Positions 1 through 5,252 of a DNA stretch of 5,252 nt are shown here, in pieces; position 1 is the stretch's first letter, and each line of letters begins with the position of its first letter. The notes beneath the pieces are model-generated. The model was not told the DNA's origin, did no database searches, and was given only the letters and a program-made list of their open reading frames with translations. The position numbers were made by a program, and so were the translations under genes. This DNA is from Deltaproteobacteria bacterium (lineage in GTDB: Bacteria > Desulfobacterota > Anaeroferrophillalia > Anaeroferrophillales > Tharpellaceae), in contig DAOWIX010000152.1 in assembly GCA_030640695.1 (NCBI GenBank), forward strand, positions 1 to 5,252, in the 5' to 3' direction.

Positions 1-833
1 CCTGTACTAAACTAAGGTTGGCGCAATCAACGGTCAGTGCGCAGTTGGGTACACTGGAAGAGAGGATGGGGGGCAAGCTGTTCAATCGTGTGGGTCGAAA
101 CCTTGAGCCAACAGATTTGGGGCATATGGTGTTTCGTTATGCCGATGAAATATTTTCTTTAGGTCATGAGATGATGGATGCCATTCGGGGCCGGCCTGTA
201 GACGGCCCGATCTCCCTGAAAGTCGGGATTGTTGACATTTTGCCAAAGTTAGTGGCTCACAAGCTGTTGGAGCCAGCCATAAATCTTCCCGAGTCGGTGC
301 GTCTGTTTTGCCATGAAGGTAATGAAAAAGATCTATTGTCGGAGTTGGCTCTGCATAATCTTGATGTTGTGCTGTCTGATTCGCCTATTCGGGCGGGGCT
401 TAGTATCAAGGCATATAATCATTTATTGGGGGAATGCGGGGTAACTTTTTTTGCCGTTGAAAGGCTGGCTCGCACAATAACGCAAAATTTCCCCGCGTCA
501 CTCCATGGGGCGCCCATGTTGCTGCCCATGGAAATGACGGCCTTGAGGGGAGGGCTTGACAGGTGGTTTGATACCGTTGGCATTAAGCCGATAATTGTGG
601 GGGAATTCGATGATAGTGCCTTACTGAAAGTGTTTGGTCAGCAAGGGGAAGGGGTTTTCGTGGCTCCGTCGGTCATAGAGTTGGAAGTTCAAAGGCAATA
701 TCAAGTGCAAGTGGTGGGGCGCAGTGATATTGTTCGTGAGAGATTCTACGCCATATCTGTAGAGCGCATTCTCCAACATCCGGCCGTGGTGGCAATTTCC
801 GCTGCTGCCCGCCATGATCTGTTTGTTAAGTAA
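1..833 (+). CDS. nhaR: NhaR-type LysR-family transcriptional activator (5' end cut by window edge)
   Basis: This is a LysR-type DNA-binding regulator most like NhaR, the activator of the Na+/H+ antiporter gene nhaA in enterobacteria; it acts in the cytoplasm and responds to Na+ there. The reading frame is open to the left edge (codons from base 3, no stop before the TTG at 18). The residues before that TTG continue the recognition helix of the winged HTH, so the TTG is not the start and roughly 24 N-terminal residues lie outside. NhaR hallmarks are visible: LEERMGGKLFNRVGRNLEP after the HTH, RYADEIF in the linker helix, then the effector-domain strings GECGVTFF, GEFDDSALLKVFG, VFVAPSV and QHPAV near the C-terminus. 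Length and end match NhaR (about 300 residues). It converges on the RelA/SpoT-TPR gene. Its target here is unknown because its upstream neighbours are off the window; regulating an antiporter is inference. Confidence 0.88.
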   Translation, partial: CTKLRLAQSTVSAQLGTLEERMGGKLFNRVGRNLEPTDLGHMVFRYADEIFSLGHEMMDAIRGRPVDGPISLKVGIVDILPKLVAHKLLEPAINLPESVRLFCHEGNEKDLLSELALHNLDVVLSDSPIRAGLSIKAYNHLLGECGVTFFAVERLARTITQNFPASLHGAPMLLPMEMTALRGGLDRWFDTVGIKPIIVGEFDDSALLKVFGQQGEGVFVAPSVIELEVQRQYQVQVVGRSDIVRERFYAISVERILQHPAVVAISAAARHDLFVK

Positions 834-899
834 TAACGAAAGGGGAAGTCTTTACTTAGAAATTATTGCAGCGGCCAAAAAACGTGGAGTTATTAATGG

Positions 900-2078
900 T
901 TACTCTGGATATATCTCTTTTCGCAAGGCATTAACTTCTGGGGCATCGGGATGGTATTTTTGGAGTTTTTCAAAGGCTTTGTAAGCTTCGGTGTGCTCAC
1001 CTAGATCCAGCAACAGGCGGATTCTTTGGAGAGCGGGATCAAAAAAAGTGGGGTTTAATTGGCTGCTTTTTGCGAAGGCTTCAATCGCTCTGTCAAACTC
1101 CTGCAAGATTTTGTGGGCCAGTCCCAGATTGTACCAGGCTCGAAAGTTCCGTTCATCAAGTTCCAGCGATGAACGGAAATCACCTTTTGCAGCGTTGTTT
1201 TCACCCAAGGCAAAATAAGCCATTCCCCGATGGTTTAGCAAAATGGAGTGGATGGAAGTCGGGGCGGGAAGTTTAAGGGCCCGGGAGTAGAGACGAATGG
1301 CGCGGCTGAAATCTTCCTCCGAATGGGCCGTAAGGGCCTTGAGGATGATTTTTTCCAAGTCTGCTTTGTCATCGTCCCCTTGCGGTTCGTTGCTTAATTG
1401 TTGAAGTAATTTATCTGAAGAGAGGATGCCGGTTTTAGTACTCTGAATACTGCGTCGTTTTTCCTGTTTGAGTACGACCTCTTTCTGGAATTCACGTAGA
1501 TCCTGAAAAATAATGTCACTAAGGGTGAGGTTGGCATTGAGCGCGGCAAGCTTTCTTCTGATCTGATCTGTGGGGATGGGCCAGTCTGATTTGTAGATCA
1601 ACTCATGTTCAACTTCGGCCCAGGCATCCTGGAGGATGGTGCGAAGCTGTATTTCGCAAACACAAGCTACACCAGGCAGCGGATGGGCAACGGTTTGCCC
1701 CTTCATGTCGAGAAGTAAGTGAATAGAGTCGTAACCAAACTCTCTAAAGGACTGTTGTTCTCCTTTATGATCTACTTCACGGATGGGGAAGTGTTCGAGT
1801 AACGCTTTTTCAACGACAATAAGGTCATCAAGGAAGGGGCAGATAATGCGGATGCCAAGGAGATCATTGATGGCGGGTGCATCATGCGGTAAGTTTTCGG
1901 ATATTTTAGCTAAATAACTGCGAAAATCCTTAATCCGGTGTTTGATTTGATAGCGCACCGGCAGAAGGCCCAGATGCTCTCTGAGATCTGCTACAACCTT
2001 AAAAAGCAGTTCTTGATATTCAGCCTTACTGAAGGAGTCATATAAATTCTGCAGATTGTGTGCGTTGAAAGTGGGCAT
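900..2078 (-). CDS. RelA/SpoT-domain (p)ppGpp synthetase-like protein with C-terminal TPR repeats
   Basis: A cytoplasmic protein of 392 residues that joins a nucleotide pyrophosphokinase domain (RelA_SpoT, residues about 30-200) to a charged linker (about 200-240) and three to four TPR repeats (about 242-380; clearest is WYNLGLAHKILQEFDRAIEA). Family enzymes transfer pyrophosphate from ATP to GDP/GTP. Conserved positions are present: RIKDFRS (R48, K50), D72 in DLLGIRI, GYDSIH with guanine-stacking Y116, E142 in CEIQLRT, and the WAEVEHELIYK helix. No HD hydrolase, TGS or ACT domain exists, so it is a small-alarmone-synthetase-like enzyme, not a full RelA/SpoT. The TPRs probably bind a protein partner. 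I chose ATG at 2078 because GGAG lies 3 nt upstream (short spacing); a GTG at 2087 adds three residues but has no ribosome binding site. No small antitoxin-like gene adjoins it, so a toxSAS role is unsupported. The substrate (GDP/GTP or other) cannot be read from sequence. Confidence 0.85.
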   Translation of the reverse strand: MPTFNAHNLQNLYDSFSKAEYQELLFKVVADLREHLGLLPVRYQIKHRIKDFRSYLAKISENLPHDAPAINDLLGIRIICPFLDDLIVVEKALLEHFPIREVDHKGEQQSFREFGYDSIHLLLDMKGQTVAHPLPGVACVCEIQLRTILQDAWAEVEHELIYKSDWPIPTDQIRRKLAALNANLTLSDIIFQDLREFQKEVVLKQEKRRSIQSTKTGILSSDKLLQQLSNEPQGDDDKADLEKIILKALTAHSEEDFSRAIRLYSRALKLPAPTSIHSILLNHRGMAYFALGENNAAKGDFRSSLELDERNFRAWYNLGLAHKILQEFDRAIEAFAKSSQLNPTFFDPALQRIRLLLDLGEHTEAYKAFEKLQKYHPDAPEVNALRKEIYPE

Positions 2079-2131
2079 AAACTCCACATATTAAATGAAT
2101 ATTAAGACATCGACTCTGATTTAGAAAAGAC

Positions 2132-2163
2132 AAAAAAATTAGGTCCGAGCCCGGCCAGACCGG
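2132..2163 (-). terminator. Possible Rho-independent terminator after the potassium-channel gene
   Basis: Read on the - strand, a GC-rich segment that can fold (GGTC at 2161-2158 pairing with GACC at 2145-2142, with further possible GC pairs inside) is followed after 3 nt by seven T (2138-2132). A second small stem, GACC/GGTC at 2158-2172, overlaps it. It is placed to end the channel transcript before the RelA/SpoT-TPR gene. The stem is short and imperfect, so this is tentative. The rest of the 2079-2233 gap shows no convincing promoter; its part nearest the RelA gene is AT-rich. Confidence 0.4.
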
Positions 2164-2233
2164 AACCAGGTCGGGTTTGGTAGGGTCACATTGAAGTTTT
2201 CGGCGCTTTTGAAAGTCGAAAAGGTTCGGTCTT

Positions 2234-3334
2234 CTAGGCTGAGTTAGAGTTCAGTATGTCTTGTTCAATAACACTGAAATCGCGGCGGCTTTCGGCCAGC
2301 ATAATGAGTTTGTCGCCCTCTTCGATGCATTCGTCTTTAGCCGGGTTGAGGATGGTTCTACCTCGTTTTATGATACCGATGACCTGCAGGTTGGCGGGGT
2401 GTTTGAGGACTGCGACCTGAATGTCGGAGACCTTGTGACCAGCCAGTTTGGTGTCGAGAATGTAGAACTGGCTACCGACCTTGTTGCTGATGATCTGGGT
2501 GATGATCTCATGGATGCCGGGATAGAGAAACTCCTGGGCCAGTAGGCAGTCGGTCAGCCCTTCCGGGGTGACGATGCCGTCAACTTTGGCCTTTTGCAGA
2601 AGAGAGAAATTTTCCTGATGGATGAGTTCGGCAACCATCTTAAACGGGTAGTGGTGTTCCTGGCGGAGAAGTTCGACCACTGAGGCGATGGCAAACGTAA
2701 TCGAGTCGGCGTCACTGTTGAAGGGGTCGCCGGCTAAGATGAAGACGCCGGCCGCCGCCTTAATGTTGGCTTTTTGCAACACCGGTTCACTGGTTGGGTT
2801 GCCGTAGATAAAACCGAATTCATCGGTCGGTAGACTTTCTGGTAGTTTAGAAATTGAGTCACAGACAATTACGAAAAATGAGTGCTCATAGGCTGGGTGG
2901 AGCTTAAGCTCGGCAGTCATGCGTTTCAATTTGTCGAGATTGGGAAAGTTGCAGATGATGATATGATTTTCTTTTTTAATTTGCACAAGGCCCCTCTTTT
3001 TCTTAGAGATATGATCAAAAATGCTTTCCGCCGCCATCCCCAACAGGTAACCTATAATCGCGATGCCGAAGAGCATGCAGGGGTAGGCGATCAGAAAACG
3101 ACCAATGTCGGTCTGGGGATAGAGATCTCCGTAGCCGACCGTGGTCATGGTTACCATCGACCACCAGATACTGTCGAGAAGGTCGAGTTCAGGTTGGGCG
3201 CATCGTTCGGTAAGGTAGAATAAGAGGCCAAAAAAAAGATTTAAGGCGAGAGCTAGAGAGAATATCTGAACCAGTCGCAGGCGCAGATAGTTGTGTTTAT
3301 GTAACCAGGCTAATAGGTGTTGGAAAATAGGCAT
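2234..3334 (-). CDS. Two-TM potassium channel with RCK (TrkA-N/TrkA-C) regulatory domains
   Basis: An inner-membrane K+ channel subunit of 366 residues in the MthK/Kch class, expected to form tetramers with a cytoplasmic gating ring. TM1 is about residues 21-42, the pore helix about 54-64, the selectivity filter TVGYGD at 65-70 (the canonical K+ filter), and TM2 about 79-102 with glycines (G90, G95, G99) suited to a gating hinge. No voltage sensor precedes TM1. RCK_N runs from about 122 to 250 (HIIIC strand, VIVCD ending the second strand, then GNPTSEPVLQKANIKAA), and RCK_C (TrkA-C) from about 280 to 360. The usual glycine after the first Rossmann strand is replaced (ICNFPN), and two of the three MthK Ca2+ ligands are changed, so the activating ligand may differ. 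ATG at 3334 is directly preceded by an in-frame TAG, fixing the upstream limit; the ribosome binding site is weak. It lies 47 nt after the unknown gene, so it is probably cotranscribed with it. Confidence 0.92.
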   Translation of the reverse strand: MPIFQHLLAWLHKHNYLRLRLVQIFSLALALNLFFGLLFYLTERCAQPELDLLDSIWWSMVTMTTVGYGDLYPQTDIGRFLIAYPCMLFGIAIIGYLLGMAAESIFDHISKKKRGLVQIKKENHIIICNFPNLDKLKRMTAELKLHPAYEHSFFVIVCDSISKLPESLPTDEFGFIYGNPTSEPVLQKANIKAAAGVFILAGDPFNSDADSITFAIASVVELLRQEHHYPFKMVAELIHQENFSLLQKAKVDGIVTPEGLTDCLLAQEFLYPGIHEIITQIISNKVGSQFYILDTKLAGHKVSDIQVAVLKHPANLQVIGIIKRGRTILNPAKDECIEEGDKLIMLAESRRDFSVIEQDILNSNSA

Positions 3335-3381
3335 CTAATTCTGTTACTTGAGACTCCGTTGGTGGATTTTTTGCTTTGCCG

Positions 3382-4041
3382 TTATAAGGCATCCCGGATG
3401 GCATTACCCTGAGCGATAATATCCTCAATTACAGCCTCGGCTTCAACCTTTCCTTCATCATCTTCGTAGCCGAGATCTGGCCAGTGAAGCGACTGGTTGC
3501 AGATCTCTAAGATTTCATCCCAGATCGTGCCTAAAAGAAGATCGAACTGCCAGTTGCCGGAGGCATCGCGGCCAAAGCGTTTTTCGTTGATGAAACTCAT
3601 GAAAACGAGTTCGATCGGATCACTTTTTAAATATTCAGCGACCGCTATGCGCAAGTCATCCCAGCGTGGTGCGGCTAAAAAAGCCTCCCATTCCGGCTTT
3701 GACGGATAGTCGTCATAGAAGCTGAAAGCAAATTCACCACTACTCAGGTCGACGGCGCAGAAGATGTCACTTAATGTCATGTTTTCCCGGTAGCGCTTGA
3801 GGAAATTATGGTGCAGAGCCTTACCTTCGTTGCTGACGCAGTAGAACTGTTCTTTATCGATTTTAATCAGCTCGCGAGCCATAAGTTCATCAAAAATCGA
3901 TTCTAAATCTTCATTTTTGGGGTCGAGTAGAATCGATATCCGGGCCTCCTCCTGGATCATATAGTCGAGGAGGTAGAGACGGGCGTAGTGATGTTTCTGT
4001 TTATCGTCAAGTTGATAGGGCAGTTGCGGTAAATTATTCAT
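3382..4041 (-). CDS. Unrecognised protein with winged-helix-like N-terminal domain, in DUF350/K+ channel cluster
   Basis: I do not recognise this 219-residue protein. It has no signal peptide or membrane segment and should be cytoplasmic. Residues about 15-85 look like a winged helix: a helix (ARLYLLDYMIQ), then ESIFDELMARELIKIDKEQFYCVSN in the pattern of a recognition helix plus wing (hydrophobic helix, 'L-I-K' turn, short hairpin), then a helix from EGKALHH. The middle (about 90-185) is a mixed alpha/beta region with DIFCAVDLSSGEFAFSFYDDYP and two tryptophan-containing stretches (PEWEAF, GTIWDEI). The C-terminus is acidic (YEDDEGKVEAEA). It could be a DNA-binding regulator of the cluster, or use the fold as a protein-interaction module with the membrane partners; neither can be decided here. 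The start is firm: ATG at 4041 has GGAGG 7 nt upstream. Its upstream neighbour is separated only by a MITE insertion. Confidence 0.85.
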   Translation of the reverse strand: MNNLPQLPYQLDDKQKHHYARLYLLDYMIQEEARISILLDPKNEDLESIFDELMARELIKIDKEQFYCVSNEGKALHHNFLKRYRENMTLSDIFCAVDLSSGEFAFSFYDDYPSKPEWEAFLAAPRWDDLRIAVAEYLKSDPIELVFMSFINEKRFGRDASGNWQFDLLLGTIWDEILEICNQSLHWPDLGYEDDEGKVEAEAVIEDIIAQGNAIRDAL

Positions 4042-4048
4042 AGCCTAA

Positions 4049-4053
4049 CCTCC
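4049..4053 (-). promoter_or_regulatory. Strong ribosome binding site of the 219-residue unknown gene
   Basis: GGAGG on the - strand with 7 nt to the ATG at 4041. It fixes the start. It lies just outside the MITE and its target duplication, so the insertion left translation initiation intact. Confidence 0.85.
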
Positions 4054-4061
4054 AAAAGTCA

Positions 4062-4069
4062 AAATTGGT
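4062..4069. repeat. Target-site duplication, left copy (AAATTGGT)
   Basis: This 8-bp direct repeat is identical to 4200-4207 and abuts the outer end of the left terminal inverted repeat of the 130-bp element. An 8-bp duplication is the size made by IS66-family transposition. Confidence 0.88.
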
Positions 4070-4199
4070 GTAACTATTCAGCTAACCCGCAAGTTAAGGG
4101 TACACAATCCCGATTTCCTACGGAGAATCGGGTTATGTCCCCAGAATTTGCTGAAATATAGCAACATATGTTACTTTTCTAGCTACGCTGAATAATTAC
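4070..4199. mobile_element. 130-bp MITE, probably IS66-type non-autonomous element
   Basis: The ends are inverted repeats: GTAACTATTCAGC at 4070-4082 and, read inward on the other strand, GTAATTATTCAGC at 4199-4187, matching 12 of 13. They are flanked by perfect 8-bp direct repeats AAATTGGT (4062-4069 and 4200-4207). Ends starting GTAA together with 8-bp duplications are known traits of the IS66 family, which would supply transposase in trans; no reading frame of useful length lies inside. The interior holds a strong palindrome (4098-4141) and a 10-bp perfect palindrome AACATATGTT (4163-4172). It lies exactly between the DUF350 gene and the next gene of the unit, touching the third base of the DUF350 stop codon. 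The intact duplication suggests a fairly recent insertion. The IS66 assignment is inference from ends and duplication length; that it is a transposed element is strongly supported. Confidence 0.88.
4098..4141. repeat. Nested imperfect palindrome (hairpin) inside the MITE
   Basis: The core stem is CCCGATT (4109-4115) with AATCGGG (4126-4132), extended inward by TCC/GGA with one bulged G and a 3-nt TAC loop. It is extended outward by GGG-ACACAA against TTATGT-CCC with one mismatch and small bulges. No T-run follows on either strand, so it is not a standard terminator. It would fold strongly in the cotranscript and could affect mRNA stability or downstream expression. Confidence 0.75.
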
Positions 4200-4207
4200 A
4201 AATTGGT
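4200..4207. repeat. Target-site duplication, right copy (AAATTGGT)
   Basis: Second copy of the 8-bp direct repeat flanking the MITE. Its last base (4207) is the third base of the TAA stop of the DUF350 gene on the - strand, so insertion spared the reading frame. Confidence 0.88.
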
Positions 4208-5094
4208 TATGAAAAAAAGAGGTTTCCGACTACCAGTGCAATAATAATTGCAACCGCACCTTCAATCAGGGCCGCACCCCAATTGCGATCCTGACTAATC
4301 TCTTCGTCGAGCAGGGCTCCGGGAAGGAGCATCTTGTCGGCGATATAGCGGCCGGTGACGAGAAAGAAGAAACTGAGCGGAATCCAGAAAATGAGTCCTG
4401 GAATGGAGTTGTAGGCGGCAATATAATCAGCCAAGAGAATGCCGACGGCGATCATGCTCAAGCCGAAAGCCACCCCGGCGGCAGCGTTGTCCTGTTCAAT
4501 TTCATGGTGCAGGTCAAAACGGCTGATCCTCTGGTAGAGGCGACCGAAGATGATAAAGGCGGCCTGACCAACGGCGAAAAAGAAAATGGTACCGAAAAGG
4601 TCGGCAAAAAAACCGGTGCCGGAACCGCTTAAAACGGTTTTGATGATAATCCCGGAAGCGATAAAGGTACAGCCCTCAACCGCCCCGGTGCCAAGATTGC
4701 GATCTTCAATGATCTCTTTGCGGTTGCAGAAGTCGGGCAGCAGAAAGCGGTCGTTAAGATAGTGCGAGATTTGTAATAAACCGATCCCGAGCAGGCCCCA
4801 CAAAAAGGTTGCGATCAAGTCGACGACCAGGCTCCAGAAACCGGTGACGCTCGTTTCACCGTTGGGGGTGATGACCCCCCAGAGAATGAGGCCTATGGCG
4901 AAGAGGTAGCCGGTTGTCGAAAGGGCTACCGCCTTGTTGTCGGTGGTCGTCAGTTCATGGTCGAGGTCGTAGCTTGAAAACTGGTTGTGCAGGCGTTTTC
5001 CGATCACCATTATGATCAGGATGACCAAAAGGTAAGTTGCAGCAACCGGTTGGAAAAGTTCTATAATGGGTCGGAAAGAGAGAAAACTGAACAT
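4207..5094 (-). CDS. Tandem DUF350 (YjfL-like) polytopic inner-membrane protein
   Basis: A 295-residue integral membrane protein made of two DUF350 units, the family of E. coli YjfL; its molecular function is not established. About eight membrane segments can be seen (roughly 14-32, 55-75, 86-108, 137-155, 162-186, 203-225, 232-250, 272-293). The duplication is plain: DLDHELTTTDNKAVALS (43-59) repeats as DLHHEIEQDNAAAGVAF (194-210), and EIIEDRNLGTGAVEG (127-141) repeats as EEISQDRNWGAALIEG (264-279). The charged HE-DN and DRN-G-EG signatures sit at membrane borders in both halves, where they may line a pathway or bind a partner. YjfL-type genes often lie with envelope-stress genes (PspA-like, DUF1190 and others). 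Here the downstream genes are an unknown cytoplasmic protein and a K+ channel. ATG at 5094 is supported by AAGGA 7 nt upstream. A MITE begins right after its stop. Confidence 0.9.
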   Translation of the reverse strand: MFSFLSFRPIIELFQPVAATYLLVILIIMVIGKRLHNQFSSYDLDHELTTTDNKAVALSTTGYLFAIGLILWGVITPNGETSVTGFWSLVVDLIATFLWGLLGIGLLQISHYLNDRFLLPDFCNRKEIIEDRNLGTGAVEGCTFIASGIIIKTVLSGSGTGFFADLFGTIFFFAVGQAAFIIFGRLYQRISRFDLHHEIEQDNAAAGVAFGLSMIAVGILLADYIAAYNSIPGLIFWIPLSFFFLVTGRYIADKMLLPGALLDEEISQDRNWGAALIEGAVAIIIALVVGNLFFS

Positions 5095-5101
5095 GGCTTA
5101 A

Positions 5102-5106
5102 TCCTT
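5102..5106 (-). promoter_or_regulatory. Ribosome binding site of the DUF350 gene
   Basis: AAGGA on the - strand with 7 nt to the ATG at 5094; it supports that start. The adjoining leader (5107-5164) is AT-rich, with no clear promoter or terminator, consistent with continued transcription from an upstream gene. Confidence 0.75.
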
Positions 5107-5164
5107 TTCGTTGAAAATTATATTTTGTAAAAGAGTTTTCGTGGTTCCAAATTGATGACCGTTT

Positions 5165-5252
5165 TTATTTCCCGCCAAAACGGCCACCACTGCGACCGAA
5201 ACCGTTACTTCTGCGTACCTATGGCCGGGATGGTCGGGATGAAGAGCTGCGA
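5165..5252 (-). CDS. Possible Gly/Arg/Ser-rich C-terminal tail of the upstream gene, with an in-frame TAG
   Basis: One - strand frame entering from the right edge reads RSSSSRPSRP, then TAG (5221-5219), then VRRSNGFGRSGGRFGGK and TAA (5167-5165). The glycine/arginine/serine pattern after the TAG resembles the low-complexity tails of YgiB/YjfM (DUF1190)-type proteins, which are known neighbours of DUF350 genes. So this may be the end of an upstream operon member, either ending at the TAG or originally running to the TAA 70 nt before the DUF350 start. Other frames also end in this stretch, so the choice of frame is weak. Too little is present to name the gene. Confidence 0.3.

Noticed and set aside
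18..20. TTG at 18 as the start of the NhaR-type gene
   Set aside because: The frame is open to the window edge and the upstream residues continue the HTH, so the gene begins off the window.
621..815. Open frame antisense to nhaR
   Set aside because: It lies wholly inside the well-supported regulator gene and its translation shows no family features.
831..895. Inverted pair TAATAAC/GTTATTA between the convergent nhaR and RelA/SpoT-TPR genes
   Set aside because: It is only 7 AT-rich base pairs with a 51-nt loop and no GC stem followed by a T-run, so it cannot be supported as a bidirectional terminator.
991..1276. Two overlapping + strand open frames opposite the RelA/SpoT-TPR gene
   Set aside because: They are antisense shadows of the TPR region with no ribosome binding site or recognisable domain.
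900..2233. Toxin-antitoxin (toxSAS) reading of the RelA/SpoT gene
   Set aside because: No small antitoxin-like frame adjoins the gene on its strand; the upstream gap is only 155 nt to the channel gene and the downstream neighbour is convergent.
2176..2233. CTTTT/AAAAG inverted pair just after the channel stop
   Set aside because: A 5-bp AT-rich stem without a T-run on the transcribed strand is too weak to call.
2261..3223. Two + strand open frames (2261-2545 and 2882-3223) opposite the K+ channel gene
   Set aside because: They are reverse-complement shadows of a clearly recognisable channel; their composition shows no independent protein signal.
3497..3709. Open frame antisense to the 219-residue unknown gene
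   Set aside because: The - strand frame is longer, has a strong ribosome binding site and a plausible fold; the antisense one has neither.

Overview
The window is ordinary-looking bacterial chromosome of middling GC content. It suggests a Desulfuromonadota/Desulfobacterota-type (old 'Deltaproteobacteria') organism; this rests only on the general look of the proteins and I could not test it by search. Six protein-coding segments can be supported: one on the + strand, cut by the left edge, and the rest on the - strand, one of them a doubtful fragment cut by the right edge.

Left part (1-2078): the 3' portion of a NhaR-type LysR regulator (+ strand) converges on a - strand gene for a (p)ppGpp-synthetase-like RelA/SpoT domain fused to C-terminal TPR repeats. 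A terminator-like GC-rich stretch followed by seven T (read on the - strand) lies between this gene and the cluster upstream of it.

Right part (2234-5252, all - strand, read right to left): a Gly/Arg/Ser-rich C-terminal tail of an upstream gene (doubtful), a tandem-DUF350 (YjfL-like) polytopic membrane protein, an unrecognised 219-residue protein with a winged-helix-like N-terminus, and a two-TM potassium channel with cytoplasmic RCK (TrkA-N/TrkA-C) domains. Spacing, shared strand and good ribosome binding sites indicate a transcription unit. Its likely role is in membrane or ion homeostasis under stress, which is inference from DUF350 and channel biology.

The clearest non-genic discovery is a 130-bp miniature inverted-repeat transposable element (4070-4199) between the DUF350 gene and the unknown gene. 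It has 13-bp terminal inverted repeats beginning GTAA (12/13 matched) and is flanked by a perfect 8-bp target duplication, AAATTGGT. Both traits are those of the IS66 family, so it is probably a non-autonomous IS66-type element. It landed exactly at the DUF350 stop codon. Removing it and one duplicate restores a 27-nt gap, so the insertion split a compact operon without damaging either reading frame or the next gene's ribosome binding site. A strong nested palindrome sits inside it.
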